Positions 8,373-17,823 of a DNA stretch of 64,000 nt are shown piece by piece. Numbering within the stretch: the stretch's first letter is position 1; every line of letters starts with the position of its first letter. Position numbers and translations under genes: made by a program. Under the pieces are notes generated by a model that worked only from the letters and a program-made list of their open reading frames with translations, was not told the DNA's origin and did not search any database. Origin of the DNA: Desulfosporosinus youngiae DSM 17734 (lineage in GTDB: Bacteria > Bacillota > Desulfitobacteriia > Desulfitobacteriales > Desulfitobacteriaceae); assembly GCF_000244895.1 (NCBI RefSeq), contig NZ_CM001441.1, positions 2,252,226-2,316,225 on the forward strand. Direction: 5' to 3'.

Positions 8373-8810
8373 ATGGATAATTTGCGCGCTCCCGAACTTT
8401 TTATTGATAAGGATGGATTATGGTACGCTGACGGTCTGCTAATGATTAATAAAGAGATTATTAAGTTATTTGCTTCCCATTTAACAAAAGATGGTCATGA
8501 TAAATATCATTTAGATTGGCAGAATTATTTGTACCCTGTAGAGGTAGAGGACGCTCCTTTTTTTGTTCAATCCTTAACCGTGCAGGTTGGTCAGCTTATG
8601 ATCCAGCTTTATGACGGCCGAGAATTTCCCCTGACTCCGGGCAATATCATTATCAAAAACAATATCCCCTACATCTCTCTGTTCTGGCAGTGTGATACGA
8701 AACTGTCCCGTCCTTCCTATGCTGAGTTATGTAAAAACGTCATCGAGCGGGATGGTCAATATTTTATCAAGTACGGCGATAACGAATGGCTCGTTGAAGA
8801 GATGGCATAA
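8373..8810 (+). CDS. DUF1285-like conserved protein
   Basis: A 145-residue soluble protein. The pattern IDKDGLWYADG, then KEIIKLFASHL, then YPVEVEDAPFFVQSL resembles DUF1285 (residues about 10-140), a family of unknown function. The match was recognised from the conserved VEDAPF segment. There is no signal peptide and no membrane helix. The ribosome site before ATG 8373 is weak (CTGGGTAAT). A strong hairpin terminator follows at 8831. The function is not known. Confidence 0.65.
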   Translation: MDNLRAPELFIDKDGLWYADGLLMINKEIIKLFASHLTKDGHDKYHLDWQNYLYPVEVEDAPFFVQSLTVQVGQLMIQLYDGREFPLTPGNIIIKNNIPYISLFWQCDTKLSRPSYAELCKNVIERDGQYFIKYGDNEWLVEEMA

Positions 8811-8830
8811 ATTATTGAGTACGAAGTGTT

Positions 8831-8871
8831 AAAGCTGCATTTGCTTGTTCTTCGCAAGAAAATGCAGCTTT
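8831..8871 (+). terminator. Rho-independent terminator after the DUF1285-like gene
   Basis: A perfect 12-bp inverted repeat (8831-8842 with 8860-8871) closes a hairpin that is extended inside by TTGC/GCAA. It sits 20 bases after the stop codon. The downstream T tract is short, so efficiency is uncertain. Confidence 0.65.
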
Positions 8872-9005
8872 TGGTATATAATAGACAAGGATGATGAATC
8901 CACAGGTCAATTAGTTATGACAATTTCTTAAAATTGGTTATCTTCTTACTGAAACAACAGAAACTTTTGTACAAGAGTTGACTAGATTGAAGGGAAGTAT
9001 AAACT

Positions 9006-9377
9006 ATGCGTGTTATCACCAAAGAGAAGAATAATAATATAATCGCACTTGTGCAAAGTGATGAGCTGCTGATCATGGATATTCAATCGGCCTTGGATTT
9101 TATAGCAACTGTAAATTATGAATCCGGATGTAATCGGATCGTTATAAATAAAGAAGCTATTACAGAAGACTTCTTCAAGCTAAGTACAGGTCTTGCCGGT
9201 GAAATACTGCAAAAGTTTGTAAATTATAGGGTAAAGTTAGCCATTGTCGGCGATTTTTCCGGTTATACAAGTAAACCTTTGAAAGACTTCATTTATGAGT
9301 GTAATCATGGAAACCATGTCTTTTTTGTTGTTTCTGAAGATGAGGCAATCGAAAAATTGGCCGCCGCTAAAGGTTGA
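9006..9377 (+). CDS. DUF4180 family protein
   Basis: A 123-residue cytoplasmic protein. The segments ITEDFFKLSTGLAGEILQKFVNYRVKLAIVGDFS and LKDFIYECNHGNHVFFV are characteristic of DUF4180, a small alpha/beta family of unknown function resembling STAS/SpoIIAA-like folds. It stands alone between a terminator and an RNA-like region. The ribosome site is GAAGGGAAG before the ATG. Confidence 0.8.
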   Translation: MRVITKEKNNNIIALVQSDELLIMDIQSALDFIATVNYESGCNRIVINKEAITEDFFKLSTGLAGEILQKFVNYRVKLAIVGDFSGYTSKPLKDFIYECNHGNHVFFVVSEDEAIEKLAAAKG

Positions 9378-9428
9378 GCCGCCCCAAAACTGAAAAGATA
9401 AAATAATTTGAATAGTTTGATAAATTTA

Positions 9429-9457
9429 TTGACAGACTGTATGATTTAAGGTATTCT
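9429..9457 (+). promoter_or_regulatory. sigma-A-type promoter for an orphan RNA
   Basis: TTGACA at 9429-9434 and TATTCT at 9452-9457 with exactly 17 bases between them. Transcription would start near 9464. No protein gene begins within the next 300 bases, which points to a non-coding transcript. Confidence 0.65.
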
Positions 9458-9463
9458 TAACTT

Positions 9464-9874
9464 ACCTTAAGAAAAGGTTTCGCCTGAGTAGGAAGGTTAC
9501 CCCATAGAATCGGCAGCAAATGGTTATAAATAATCTGCTGAAGTTAAAATAGTTTATTTACTGAGGGTTATGTTGGTTCTCTGAACTTCGGTAAATGGGT
9601 TTCCTCTCCCTTACCTCGCTCTCTTTAAATGGCTATTTGGATTAAGCAGTAAGAAAGCCTAATGCGAAAAATCTGGGATTGAAGGCTGAACTTTAATAGA
9701 GTTTGGAGCTAAATCTTCAGAAAGGACCGATGAAGCCAAAGACGATAGCTATATCGCTTATTGGATGAGGGGTAAAAAATGAAAAGGAGGACGTACTCAA
9801 TTGCAGTACACCTCAAAGGAATGAGTAAGCTGATTCTTTGCAGGAATTGGAGGCTTACTCATTTTCTTTCTTTT
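9464..9874 (+). ncRNA. candidate non-coding RNA with promoter and terminator
   Basis: A 410-base stretch without a convincing gene, bounded by a near-consensus promoter and a terminator-type hairpin (9820-9830 with 9853-9863, followed by TTCTTTCTTTT). Bases from about 9464 to 9640 contain complementary segments (AGGAAGGTTACCCCAT against ATGGGTTTCCT) that could form a bulged rod. 6S RNA is one possibility, but the family was not recognised with confidence. RNase P and tmRNA signatures are absent. A 47-codon frame at 9779-9922 with a possible GAGGGG site overlaps the terminator. Confidence 0.4.
9820..9874 (+). terminator. Rho-independent terminator of the orphan RNA
   Basis: An 11-bp inverted repeat AATGAGTAAGC/GCTTACTCATT (9820-9830, 9853-9863) followed by a T-rich run. 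A second perfect 10-bp hairpin (9870-9879 with 9889-9898) follows immediately. Confidence 0.6.
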
Positions 9875-10011
9875 CAGCATGAAGGAATTGCTGAAAAGAA
9901 TCGATACGTCTTTTATGGATAATTCAGCTCAAAGGTTGTATTATATAGGGTGGCAGGGGACGGGAGTTAGTCGCATTGGCTAAGGCGACCTTGCGAACAG
10001 GAGGATGCTTT

Positions 10012-10797
10012 GTGGAGGAGTTATTTTTAAAGGATTCGTATCATACTAAGGATAATACACCTCGTTTTTTTCTGGATAGATTAGTGATCAATACTCGATT
10101 ATTTTTTATGTCTCAATTCTGCAGGATCGTGCTGAAATCCCGGAGTGCCGCGCTAAAAGGTCAATATGATAAAGAGGCTTGGGTATTATCTTCCTATGAA
10201 GTTTTCAAATTAATTGAAGGCTGCGGAGGAAGGTTTCATATTACGGGACTTGAGAATCTGCATAAGTGCCAGGGACCTGTCGTTTTTATAAGCAACCACA
10301 TGAGCACACTTGAGACAATGGTTTTTCCCTGTCTGATTGCTCCGATTATGAATGTAACCTTTATCGTTAAAGATAGTCTTGTTGAGCATCCATTTTTTGG
10401 ACCCATTATGCGTGCTCAAAATCCAATTGTCGTTAGCAGAAAGGATTCCCGGGCAGATTTTCAAATAGTCATGAAACAAGGCCAGGAATTATTGTCTAAT
10501 GGGGTATCAATCATTGTATTTCCGCAAAACACAAGGACTGTAGAATTTGTACCAAAGGAATTTAACAGTTTAGGAGTAAAACTGGCAAACAAAGCGAAGG
10601 TTCAGGTTGTTCCCATTGCCATAAAAACCGATTTTTGGGGAAACGGAAAATACCTGAAGGATCTGGGACCAATCAATCGTCGTGAACCAATTCATATGGC
10701 TTTTGGAGAGCCGTTATCCATTAACGGTGCAGGAAAAGAGGAAAATCAAGCAATTATTGAATTCATTCGTTCTCATTTAAAGGAATGGAATCTTTAA
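10012..10797 (+). CDS. plsC: PlsC-like 1-acylglycerol-3-phosphate acyltransferase
   Basis: A 261-residue acyltransferase of the LPLAT family, which transfers an acyl group to lysophosphatidate or a related acceptor at the membrane. The H-x4-acid motif is NHMSTLE (His96, with Glu in place of the usual Asp). Block III is FPQNTRT, deviating from the common FPEGTRS. GTG 10012 is chosen because AGGAGG lies 7 bases upstream; the upstream in-frame TTG at 9976 has no such site. It is monocistronic between terminators. The substitutions suggest a paralogue with a special acceptor rather than the housekeeping enzyme. Confidence 0.8.
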   Translation: MEELFLKDSYHTKDNTPRFFLDRLVINTRLFFMSQFCRIVLKSRSAALKGQYDKEAWVLSSYEVFKLIEGCGGRFHITGLENLHKCQGPVVFISNHMSTLETMVFPCLIAPIMNVTFIVKDSLVEHPFFGPIMRAQNPIVVSRKDSRADFQIVMKQGQELLSNGVSIIVFPQNTRTVEFVPKEFNSLGVKLANKAKVQVVPIAIKTDFWGNGKYLKDLGPINRREPIHMAFGEPLSINGAGKEENQAIIEFIRSHLKEWNL

Positions 10798-11219
10798 GCC
10801 TCCCTATCTCAAAACATGCTTCGTTTGAGAAAAGCTGATTCTATCCGAGGGAGGCAGGCTGAAGGAAAAAACAGATAGAAGGCTGTCGCAGAGATGCGGC
10901 GGCTTTTTGTTATACTATCAGAAAGTATAAAACTTACGTTATTATACTTTCCAAGCATAAGGGCAACCAACGGTTTCGCCTCATTTGTGAGTATGCGTTT
11001 AAGGCTCGGCGAAGCCGGGTTTTCTTTATATTTGGGGTTATCAGTGGAGGATTTTCCAATTATCTGCTGAATAGCATACTAGGACAATTGTGACACACCA
11101 TCGACATTATTTTGAGGACATGATTGTGAAATTATAAGATAATAAATGTGCATTTTAGACGAAACAGACGTTAACGTTATATAACAGTTTTTGTAATGTA
11201 TTGAATGGAGAGTGTTTCA
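10798..11219 (+). other. intergenic region with hairpins before the sensor kinase
   Basis: This 422-base gap holds a long-range helix GCCTCCCT/AGGGAGGC (about 10799-10857) enclosing TCTCAAA/TTTGAGA, then a terminator at 10882-10908, then a GC-rich hairpin near 11016-11032 followed by TTTTCTTT. No riboswitch class was recognised. The c-di-GMP-I core sequence is not present. Confidence 0.45.
10882..10908 (+). terminator. Rho-independent terminator
   Basis: GCTGTCGCA pairs with TGCGGCGGC (two G-U pairs) across a GAGA loop, followed by five T residues. Confidence 0.7.
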
Positions 11220-14102
11220 ATGAGCTTGGACTCTGAACCTTCAGGCAACGAAATGGGCAATAATACTGCACCCGTTGCGACTTTTAATGACATCACTGAG
11301 CGCAAGCAAACCGAAAAAAGTACAAGGCTCAGTAGGCTCTATGGTGTGCTTAGTAAAATAAATGAGGCAATTGTTCGCATTCGAGAGCCTCAGAAGCTCT
11401 TCGAGAAAGTGTGCAGAGTTGCAGTCGAAGATGGACAGTTCGAGATGGCTTGGATTGGTCTGGCTGATCATGACACGAAGCGCATAAAGGCAGTGGCTAA
11501 ATATGGTGATGATGAAGGATATTTAGATAGCATCCATATTTCCTTGGATAAAGATACACCCGAAGGCCAGGGCCCGACCGGTATCGCCTTGCGAGAAGGC
11601 CGGGTCCATGTAAATAACGATACGGAAAATAATCCGGCAATGAAGCCGTGGCGAAACGAACAGCTAATCCGGGGCTATAAGGCTTCAGCGAGCTTTCCTT
11701 TGCTGATCGAGAATCAGACAATAGGTGCAATGACTCTATATGCCAAAAAGGTGAACTACTTTGATGATGAAGAAATTCAACTGCTTAAGTCCCTGGCTGA
11801 TGATGTCTCGTTTGCCATCGAATCCGCAGATATCGAAAGACAGCGGTTACAAGCAACAGAAGAGTTGCGCAGAGCCCGGGATGAGCTGGAGGCAAGGGTC
11901 CGCGAGAGAACCGCTAACCTTGAGCTCATGTACAACATAACTAAAATCTCGACGAGTTCCTTAGATATTGTTAAGGTATCGGAGCAAGTGCTCGAAAGTT
12001 TAGTAAAGAGTTTTGATTTAACTCAGTCGGTAGTCTATTTGTGGGATGATCAACATAAAGAACTAGTACCAACAGCCTCTTATGGATATCCTTGTGAGCC
12101 TTCCAACCCTATCTCACCGCAATCTCTCGACTCAGACGATATGGTGGTTGGTGCATTCAAATCGGGAGAACCTATATTTATTGCCAATAGATATAATGTC
12201 ACCACGCCAAAATTTGCTCAAGAATCTATGGAGAAAGCTGAGCTCTTAATAGGCCGGCAACTTAGCTCCTCCATAGCCTTACCGCTTACAACCTATCGGA
12301 GGACAATTGGAGTTATTGCTTTTTCCTGGTCAGAAGCACGTATGTTCAGCCCGGAAGATGTGGAATTCTTTATCTCCATCGCTCATGAAATAGCGGTAGG
12401 ATTAGAGAACGCACGTCTTCATACTCAAACCGAACGGGAACTCGCCCGTACACAGCTGCTCCAAGACGTCGCTATAGCTGCAACCACAAGACCTGATCTC
12501 CAGACAATAAGTAATGGGATACTTCAAGCCTTGAAAAAGTATATTAATCTTAAATCAGGTGTTTTTTACCGATTTAATCAAAAAGAGCTTGTTTTCAAGG
12601 TACTCTCTACATTGAATTTTGATGAAACCCCCATAGCGAAAATTAAAGAGTTTTCGATTACAAGCGAAGAGTTTTTTAGTCCTAAAGTAGTCCAAGCTAA
12701 CAAGATACTGACACATAATGATGATACTCTGAGCCCGGAACGAGTGGCGATTTTAAAGAAATTAGGAGCATGGGGCAATCGCTATGTGGGAATTCCCATC
12801 AAATATCGTGCCAAGACTATTGGTGTCATATTTCTGGTCTTTAAAGGCAGGCGTGATTTTACTCAAGGGGAGCTGGCACTATTCAATTCCATCGCCCATA
12901 TCGCATGCCAGGCGATGGAAAATACGAGGCTTTATGAAGCTGAGAAAAAACGGGCTGAGGAATTGGCAGAGCACCGAAAAAACCTGGAAAAGACCATCCG
13001 GGAAAGAACCCAAGAGATCAGTGATATAAATATACGGCTGCGCCATAGTGAGGCCCAGCATAGGCAAATCATTGAAGCATCTCCGGACGCGTATTTCATA
13101 TTTGGCAACAATAAAATCATTTATGCTAACCCGGCTGCCCTGCATCTATTTGGATTTAATAAGACCAGAGAAATAGATATTACGATTCTCAAGAACTTAA
13201 TTAGGTCAGATAAATTCAAGGAACTGGAAAGTTTAAAGGGTTCTCAAAACCCAGTTCATCTGGGTGAGATTACAATCGTTAGAGAATCAGGTTTATCTAT
13301 TACTGTGGAAGGTATAGTGATCCCTATTATATTTGAGAAAGAAGCAGCCTATCAATATATTATCCGGGATATAACCCAACGAAAAGAGATTGAAAAAGAA
13401 ATGGCTCGCCTGGACCGACTCAACTTAATAGGAGAAATGGCTGCCGGCATCGGCCACGAAATCAGGAACCCAATGACCGCAGTGCGTGGTTTTCTGCAGA
13501 TACTTGGCACTAAAGAGGAATGCGTTAAATATAAAGACTATTTTGACCTGATGATTGAAGAGTTGGATAGGGCTAACTCCATAATTACCGAGTTTCTTAA
13601 ACTAGCGAGAAATAAAACGGTGGAAAAAAGGTTATTTAACTTAAATGATGAAATAAAAACTTTATTTCCCTTAATACAGTCCGATGCAACGAAAAGTGAT
13701 AAAAATATAGTGCTGGAACTTGCAGAGATTCCTGATTTATTGATGGACGAAAAAGAAATCCGCCAGGTAATATTGAATTTAGTTCGTAATGGACTTGAGG
13801 CATCGCCGGCTGGCAGTGATTTGATGATCAAAACCTTCACGGTTGATAATGATGTAATATTAGCCATAAAGGATAATGGCAAAGGGATCAATCCGGATGT
13901 CCTGGAGAAAATAGGAACCCCATTCTTTACAACGAAGGATAATGGAACCGGCCTGGGTTTGGCTGTGTGTTATAGTATTGCGGAGCGTCATAATGCCAAA
14001 ATTGAAATAGAAACCGGAAGAAATGGGACGACGTTTTATATTCGCCTCAAGCAATTTGAGCAGGCTATGCCTGCGGTTGAACTAAAACCATTCGCTTTTT
14101 AG
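11220..14102 (+). CDS. multi-GAF/PAS sensor histidine kinase
   Basis: A 960-residue soluble sensor kinase. Three GAF-type regions are visible at about residues 30-200, 245-400 and 415-590, with coiled-coil linkers (RARDELEARVRERTANLE and KNLEKTIRERTQE). A PAS domain spans about 610-730. HisKA carries the phospho-acceptor His746 (GIGHEIRNP). HATPase_c shows NLVRNGLEA, DNGKGI and GTGLGL. There are no membrane segments. The protein starts with a stump ending in VATFNDITERKQ, the usual end of a PAS/PAC domain, so an N-terminal PAS domain appears lost. ATG 11220 has GGAGAG nine bases upstream. It is 61 bases from the hybrid kinase and probably co-transcribed. Confidence 0.9.
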   Translation: MSLDSEPSGNEMGNNTAPVATFNDITERKQTEKSTRLSRLYGVLSKINEAIVRIREPQKLFEKVCRVAVEDGQFEMAWIGLADHDTKRIKAVAKYGDDEGYLDSIHISLDKDTPEGQGPTGIALREGRVHVNNDTENNPAMKPWRNEQLIRGYKASASFPLLIENQTIGAMTLYAKKVNYFDDEEIQLLKSLADDVSFAIESADIERQRLQATEELRRARDELEARVRERTANLELMYNITKISTSSLDIVKVSEQVLESLVKSFDLTQSVVYLWDDQHKELVPTASYGYPCEPSNPISPQSLDSDDMVVGAFKSGEPIFIANRYNVTTPKFAQESMEKAELLIGRQLSSSIALPLTTYRRTIGVIAFSWSEARMFSPEDVEFFISIAHEIAVGLENARLHTQTERELARTQLLQDVAIAATTRPDLQTISNGILQALKKYINLKSGVFYRFNQKELVFKVLSTLNFDETPIAKIKEFSITSEEFFSPKVVQANKILTHNDDTLSPERVAILKKLGAWGNRYVGIPIKYRAKTIGVIFLVFKGRRDFTQGELALFNSIAHIACQAMENTRLYEAEKKRAEELAEHRKNLEKTIRERTQEISDINIRLRHSEAQHRQIIEASPDAYFIFGNNKIIYANPAALHLFGFNKTREIDITILKNLIRSDKFKELESLKGSQNPVHLGEITIVRESGLSITVEGIVIPIIFEKEAAYQYIIRDITQRKEIEKEMARLDRLNLIGEMAAGIGHEIRNPMTAVRGFLQILGTKEECVKYKDYFDLMIEELDRANSIITEFLKLARNKTVEKRLFNLNDEIKTLFPLIQSDATKSDKNIVLELAEIPDLLMDEKEIRQVILNLVRNGLEASPAGSDLMIKTFTVDNDVILAIKDNGKGINPDVLEKIGTPFFTTKDNGTGLGLAVCYSIAERHNAKIEIETGRNGTTFYIRLKQFEQAMPAVELKPFAF

Positions 14103-14163
14103 GCAACGGCTAGGTCAGAAATGTTTGAAGAGTTTAAAATCCTTTAATGAGTGGTGATATATC

Positions 14164-16530
14164 ATGAAGGACGATAAGAAAACCAAAGCTGACTTAAGGA
14201 AATGTGAAGAGGCTGAAGAAATCCTCAAAAAGTCTGAAGATAAATTTTCTAAGGTATTCCAATCAAGTCCTGCTGCCATGCACATAACCCGTTTAAGCGA
14301 TAAACGAATTATTGAAATTAATCAGGCATTTGTTATGTTAAGTGGTTTCAGCCAGGCGGAGGTTATCGGGCATCGAGCAACCGATCTGGGGATTTATCCT
14401 GATGCCTGGGACCGCGAACTCATCATCAGGACGACCTTAAATGAGGGTAGGATTGTTAATTACGATTTTCGTTTTAATGCTAAAGGAAATAAACTATTGC
14501 TCTGTCGAATTTCCACAGAACTAATATTGTTAGAAGAACTTTGCATGCTTTCAACGATAACCGATCTCACTGAAATCAAGCGTGTAGAAGAGGCTTTGCG
14601 GGAAAGTGAGGCACAGATCAGAGCGCTTAATGAAGAGCTGGAACAACGTGTCAATAAAAGAACGATGGAACTGGAACAGGCAAATAGGGACTTACTTGCC
14701 CATTCAAAGAAATTAGAGGAGTCGACCCGGCGTTTGGGTATGCTTTCCCAAGCGATTGACAACAGCTCCATTAGTGTAGTCATGACAAATAAGCATAAAA
14801 ATATTGTCTATGCTAATTCACAAGTTGCCAATGTCACGGGGTATTCAATCGATGAACTTTTGGGACAGAACCCCCGTATCTTTAAATCAGGTCATCATTC
14901 AGAGGAGTTCTATGCAAACATATGGGCCACTTTAGATAAGGGTTTACAGTGGTCGGGTGAATTCTGCAACAAAAAGAAAAATGGTGCAATATTCTGGGAA
15001 TCTTCAACTATTTCTCCGGTTTTCAACACTAAGGGGATTCTAACCAATTACATTGCAGTCAAAGAGGATATCACTAAGCGAAAGCAGATGATCCAAGAGA
15101 TGGAAGTCGCAAAATCGGCTGCAGAGGCTGCAAATCGGGCTAAAAGCACCTTCCTGGCCAATATGAGTCATGAAATCCGCACGCCGATGAATGCTATTTT
15201 AGGCTATACCCAATTACTGCAGAGGGATGTGTCCTTGAGCTCAGATCAAAAGGAATATTTACAAATCATTAATCAGAGCGGGGAACACCTGCTGGCTTTG
15301 ATTAATGATGTTTTAGAAATGTCTAAGATCGAGTCGGGAAGAGTGTTAATCAATTCGGAGGACTTCTCCCTAATTGATCTGCTTGATGAGTGTGCCAAGA
15401 TGTTTAGAATACAGATCCAGCAGAAGGCTTTAATATTTAAGATTGATCTTCTTAGTCAAATACCCAACTTTATTCGTGCCGATGGTAAAAAAATACGGCA
15501 AGTACTTATCAACATCATTGGTAACTCTATTAAGTTTACGGATAATGGCAGTATCACTATACGAGTATTATGTACGGACGGTCAAATAGAGGACGAACTT
15601 ATCTTGACTATTGAGGTTGAAGATACGGGCTGTGGAATAGCACCGGAAGAGATTGCTAAAGTTTTTGAGGTGTTTGAACAAACTCAAAGCGGAAAACATG
15701 TGGGCAGCAGTACAGGGCTTGGTATGCCTATAAGCCGGCACTATGCACGCTTGATGGGAGGAGATTTGACAGTCACCAGCAAATTGGGCGAAGGGAGTAA
15801 ATTTACGTTTACCCTTATTATCCATAGAACCAGTTCCGAAACACTATTGATGGAAGAGATTTCTTCGCAGCGAGGGGTGATTGGCCTTGTGTCTGCCAAT
15901 TCCCCTAAAATACTGGTGGTGGATGATATTGTTACAAATCGCACATTGCTGAGGCTGATTCTTGGGAAAGTTGGGTTTTCTGTGCAGGAAGCCGGCGATG
16001 GTAAAGAGGCCCTTTCTTTATTCAGGCAATGGAAGCCTGATGTCATCTTAATGGATGCCCGTATGCCGAAGATGGATGGATTTGAAGCAACTCGCTTAAT
16101 AAAATCTACTCCCGAAGGTCAACGTGTAGGGGTCATTATCATCACGGCGAGTGTCTTGGAAAATGATCGATTGGAGGCTCTCGAATCAGGAGCTGATGGA
16201 TTTATTCGTAAACCATTTAAAGAAGGGGAGATTTTTAAAGAACTACAACATATTTTATCTGTTGACTATCGATATGCCGATGAAGTTCGGAGAAGCTTTA
16301 CAAACGAGGCTTTAGGGGAATCCGCTCTTGCAGTTGCTCTGATACCTGCTCAATGGGTCTCTCGTATTGTCGAAGCCGCTGAGTTAGGAGAGAGTATCCT
16401 TCTTAAGGAGTTGATCAGCCGCAAGGTTGTGCCTTATAACCCTGTACTTGGTCAAACCCTGCTTAATTATGCCAACGACTACGATTATAAGAGAATTACG
16501 GAGATATTAATACGAGGGGGTATAAAATGA
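14164..16530 (+). CDS. hybrid sensor histidine kinase (PAS-PAS-HisKA-HATPase-REC)
   Basis: A 788-residue cytoplasmic hybrid kinase. PAS domains lie near residues 25-140 and 195-310. The dimerisation box is NMSHEIRTPMNA with His336, and the ATPase domain has NIIGNSIKF, DTGCGI and STGLGM. A receiver domain (about 580-700) begins KILVVDD and has phospho-acceptor Asp631 in ILMDARMP. A short alpha-helical tail (about 705-788) is unassigned and may be a partner-docking segment. The stop overlaps the ATG of the HD-GYP regulator (ATGA), so the two are coupled and probably form a phosphorelay. Confidence 0.9.
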   Translation: MKDDKKTKADLRKCEEAEEILKKSEDKFSKVFQSSPAAMHITRLSDKRIIEINQAFVMLSGFSQAEVIGHRATDLGIYPDAWDRELIIRTTLNEGRIVNYDFRFNAKGNKLLLCRISTELILLEELCMLSTITDLTEIKRVEEALRESEAQIRALNEELEQRVNKRTMELEQANRDLLAHSKKLEESTRRLGMLSQAIDNSSISVVMTNKHKNIVYANSQVANVTGYSIDELLGQNPRIFKSGHHSEEFYANIWATLDKGLQWSGEFCNKKKNGAIFWESSTISPVFNTKGILTNYIAVKEDITKRKQMIQEMEVAKSAAEAANRAKSTFLANMSHEIRTPMNAILGYTQLLQRDVSLSSDQKEYLQIINQSGEHLLALINDVLEMSKIESGRVLINSEDFSLIDLLDECAKMFRIQIQQKALIFKIDLLSQIPNFIRADGKKIRQVLINIIGNSIKFTDNGSITIRVLCTDGQIEDELILTIEVEDTGCGIAPEEIAKVFEVFEQTQSGKHVGSSTGLGMPISRHYARLMGGDLTVTSKLGEGSKFTFTLIIHRTSSETLLMEEISSQRGVIGLVSANSPKILVVDDIVTNRTLLRLILGKVGFSVQEAGDGKEALSLFRQWKPDVILMDARMPKMDGFEATRLIKSTPEGQRVGVIIITASVLENDRLEALESGADGFIRKPFKEGEIFKELQHILSVDYRYADEVRRSFTNEALGESALAVALIPAQWVSRIVEAAELGESILLKELISRKVVPYNPVLGQTLLNYANDYDYKRITEILIRGGIK

Positions 16531-17636
16531 GTCTTTTCGCTTACAATACTCCGCGAATTATGATTATTGATGATACCCCGCATAATTTAAAGCTCTTAGA
16601 AAAATTGCTGGGGGCAAAGGGGTATCTGATCTCAGCGTTTCTCGATGGAGCAATAGCTTTGAAAGCGGCGGCAGTGAAGCCGCCTGACTTGGTTCTTTTA
16701 GACATAAACATGCCGGGACTGAACGGATTTGAAGTGTGTGCCCGGTTTAAAGCTGATAAAACTCTCGAATCCATTCCCATAATATTCCTGAGTGCCTTAA
16801 ATGAAGTCTCTGATAAGATCAAAGCTTTCCAGTTTGGAGGGGTTGATTATATTACGAAGCCCTTTCAGATTGAAGAAATTCACGCCAGGGTTAAAACCCA
16901 TATTCAAATACGCGAACTTCAGAAATCCTTAGCCCTACATAATAATAATCTGCAGGGATTGCTGAATGAGCAGCTCAAGGAAATATTCGCCACGAAAGAA
17001 GCTTTATATAAAACACAGCTGGCAACTATTTTAGCCTTTTCCAAATTGGCTGAAGTAAGAGATGACGAAACAGGACAGCATATCGAACGCACCCGAGTGT
17101 TCTGCCGTATGCTTACGGAGCAGCTCCGTGACCAAGGTGCAGGTGATTCGAATCTCGATAACATCTTTGTGGAGAATATTTACTATGCTTCTTCGCTGCA
17201 TGACATCGGTAAAGTTGCTATTCCTGATGATATTCTGCTTAAACCAGGTAAATTAACGGCACAGGAGTTTGAAATAATGAAAACCCATACCGTTATTGGA
17301 GCAACTACTTTACAAACAATGCTGGAGCATTACCCGGAGAATAGGTTAATAAGGATGGCAGTGGATATTTCGCAAAGCCATCATGAAAAGTGGGATGGTT
17401 CAGGTTATCCACAAAATCTGAAGGGTCAGGCAATTCCCCTGAGCGCACGGATTATGGCTTTAGCCGATGTGTATGATGCCCTGACCTCTGTGCGTCGTTA
17501 TAAGCCCGCTTTTTCTCATAAAAAAAGTCTGGACATTATTTTAGAAGGCCGGGGGGTACATTTTGATCCTGATGTTGTGGATGCTTTTTTGGTCTTAGAG
17601 GATAAATTCCGAGTGATAAAGGAGCAATCAGCGTGA
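16527..17636 (+). CDS. response regulator with HD-GYP phosphodiesterase output
   Basis: A 369-residue two-domain protein. The receiver domain (1-125) begins RIMIIDD, with phospho-acceptor Asp59 in VLLDINMPG and a KPF switch lysine. The HD-GYP domain (about 165-355) has SSLHDIGKVAIPD, KTHTVIG, SHHEKWDGSGYP and ALADVYDALTS, the complete metal-binding set of active c-di-GMP phosphodiesterases. The product would hydrolyse c-di-GMP in response to the upstream kinases. Its gene is coupled to the hybrid kinase gene by a 4-base overlap. Confidence 0.92.
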   Translation: MSLFAYNTPRIMIIDDTPHNLKLLEKLLGAKGYLISAFLDGAIALKAAAVKPPDLVLLDINMPGLNGFEVCARFKADKTLESIPIIFLSALNEVSDKIKAFQFGGVDYITKPFQIEEIHARVKTHIQIRELQKSLALHNNNLQGLLNEQLKEIFATKEALYKTQLATILAFSKLAEVRDDETGQHIERTRVFCRMLTEQLRDQGAGDSNLDNIFVENIYYASSLHDIGKVAIPDDILLKPGKLTAQEFEIMKTHTVIGATTLQTMLEHYPENRLIRMAVDISQSHHEKWDGSGYPQNLKGQAIPLSARIMALADVYDALTSVRRYKPAFSHKKSLDIILEGRGVHFDPDVVDAFLVLEDKFRVIKEQSA

Positions 17637-17823
17637 TAAGGTCTGTACACAGTATTCAGCTCTCCTAAGACCTAGCCAAAATGGGGGGGATTCGTGTATA
17701 GTAGTACAATAGGGGGGATGCTATAGGTGCGTACTTTGTACTTAAGCTAAATAGTGATTGATGGGAGTCATAAATGGTTAATTGAGTTTATTGGGATAAT
17801 TGACGGCGAAGGGAAGGATAGAA

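Noticed and set aside
8126-8374. 82-codon minus-strand ORF with one hydrophobic segment
   Set aside because: There is no ribosome site and no recognised family, and its start overlaps the start of a plus-strand gene. It may be a remnant, but the support is too weak to call.
9779-9922. 47-codon ORF in the orphan RNA region
   Set aside because: It spans two hairpins that explain the sequence better, and its composition is not protein-like; kept only as a note in the RNA feature.
10940-11060. c-di-GMP riboswitch upstream of the sensor kinase
   Set aside because: The GC-rich hairpin and kinase context prompted the idea, but the conserved GGGACGCAAAGC-type core is missing.
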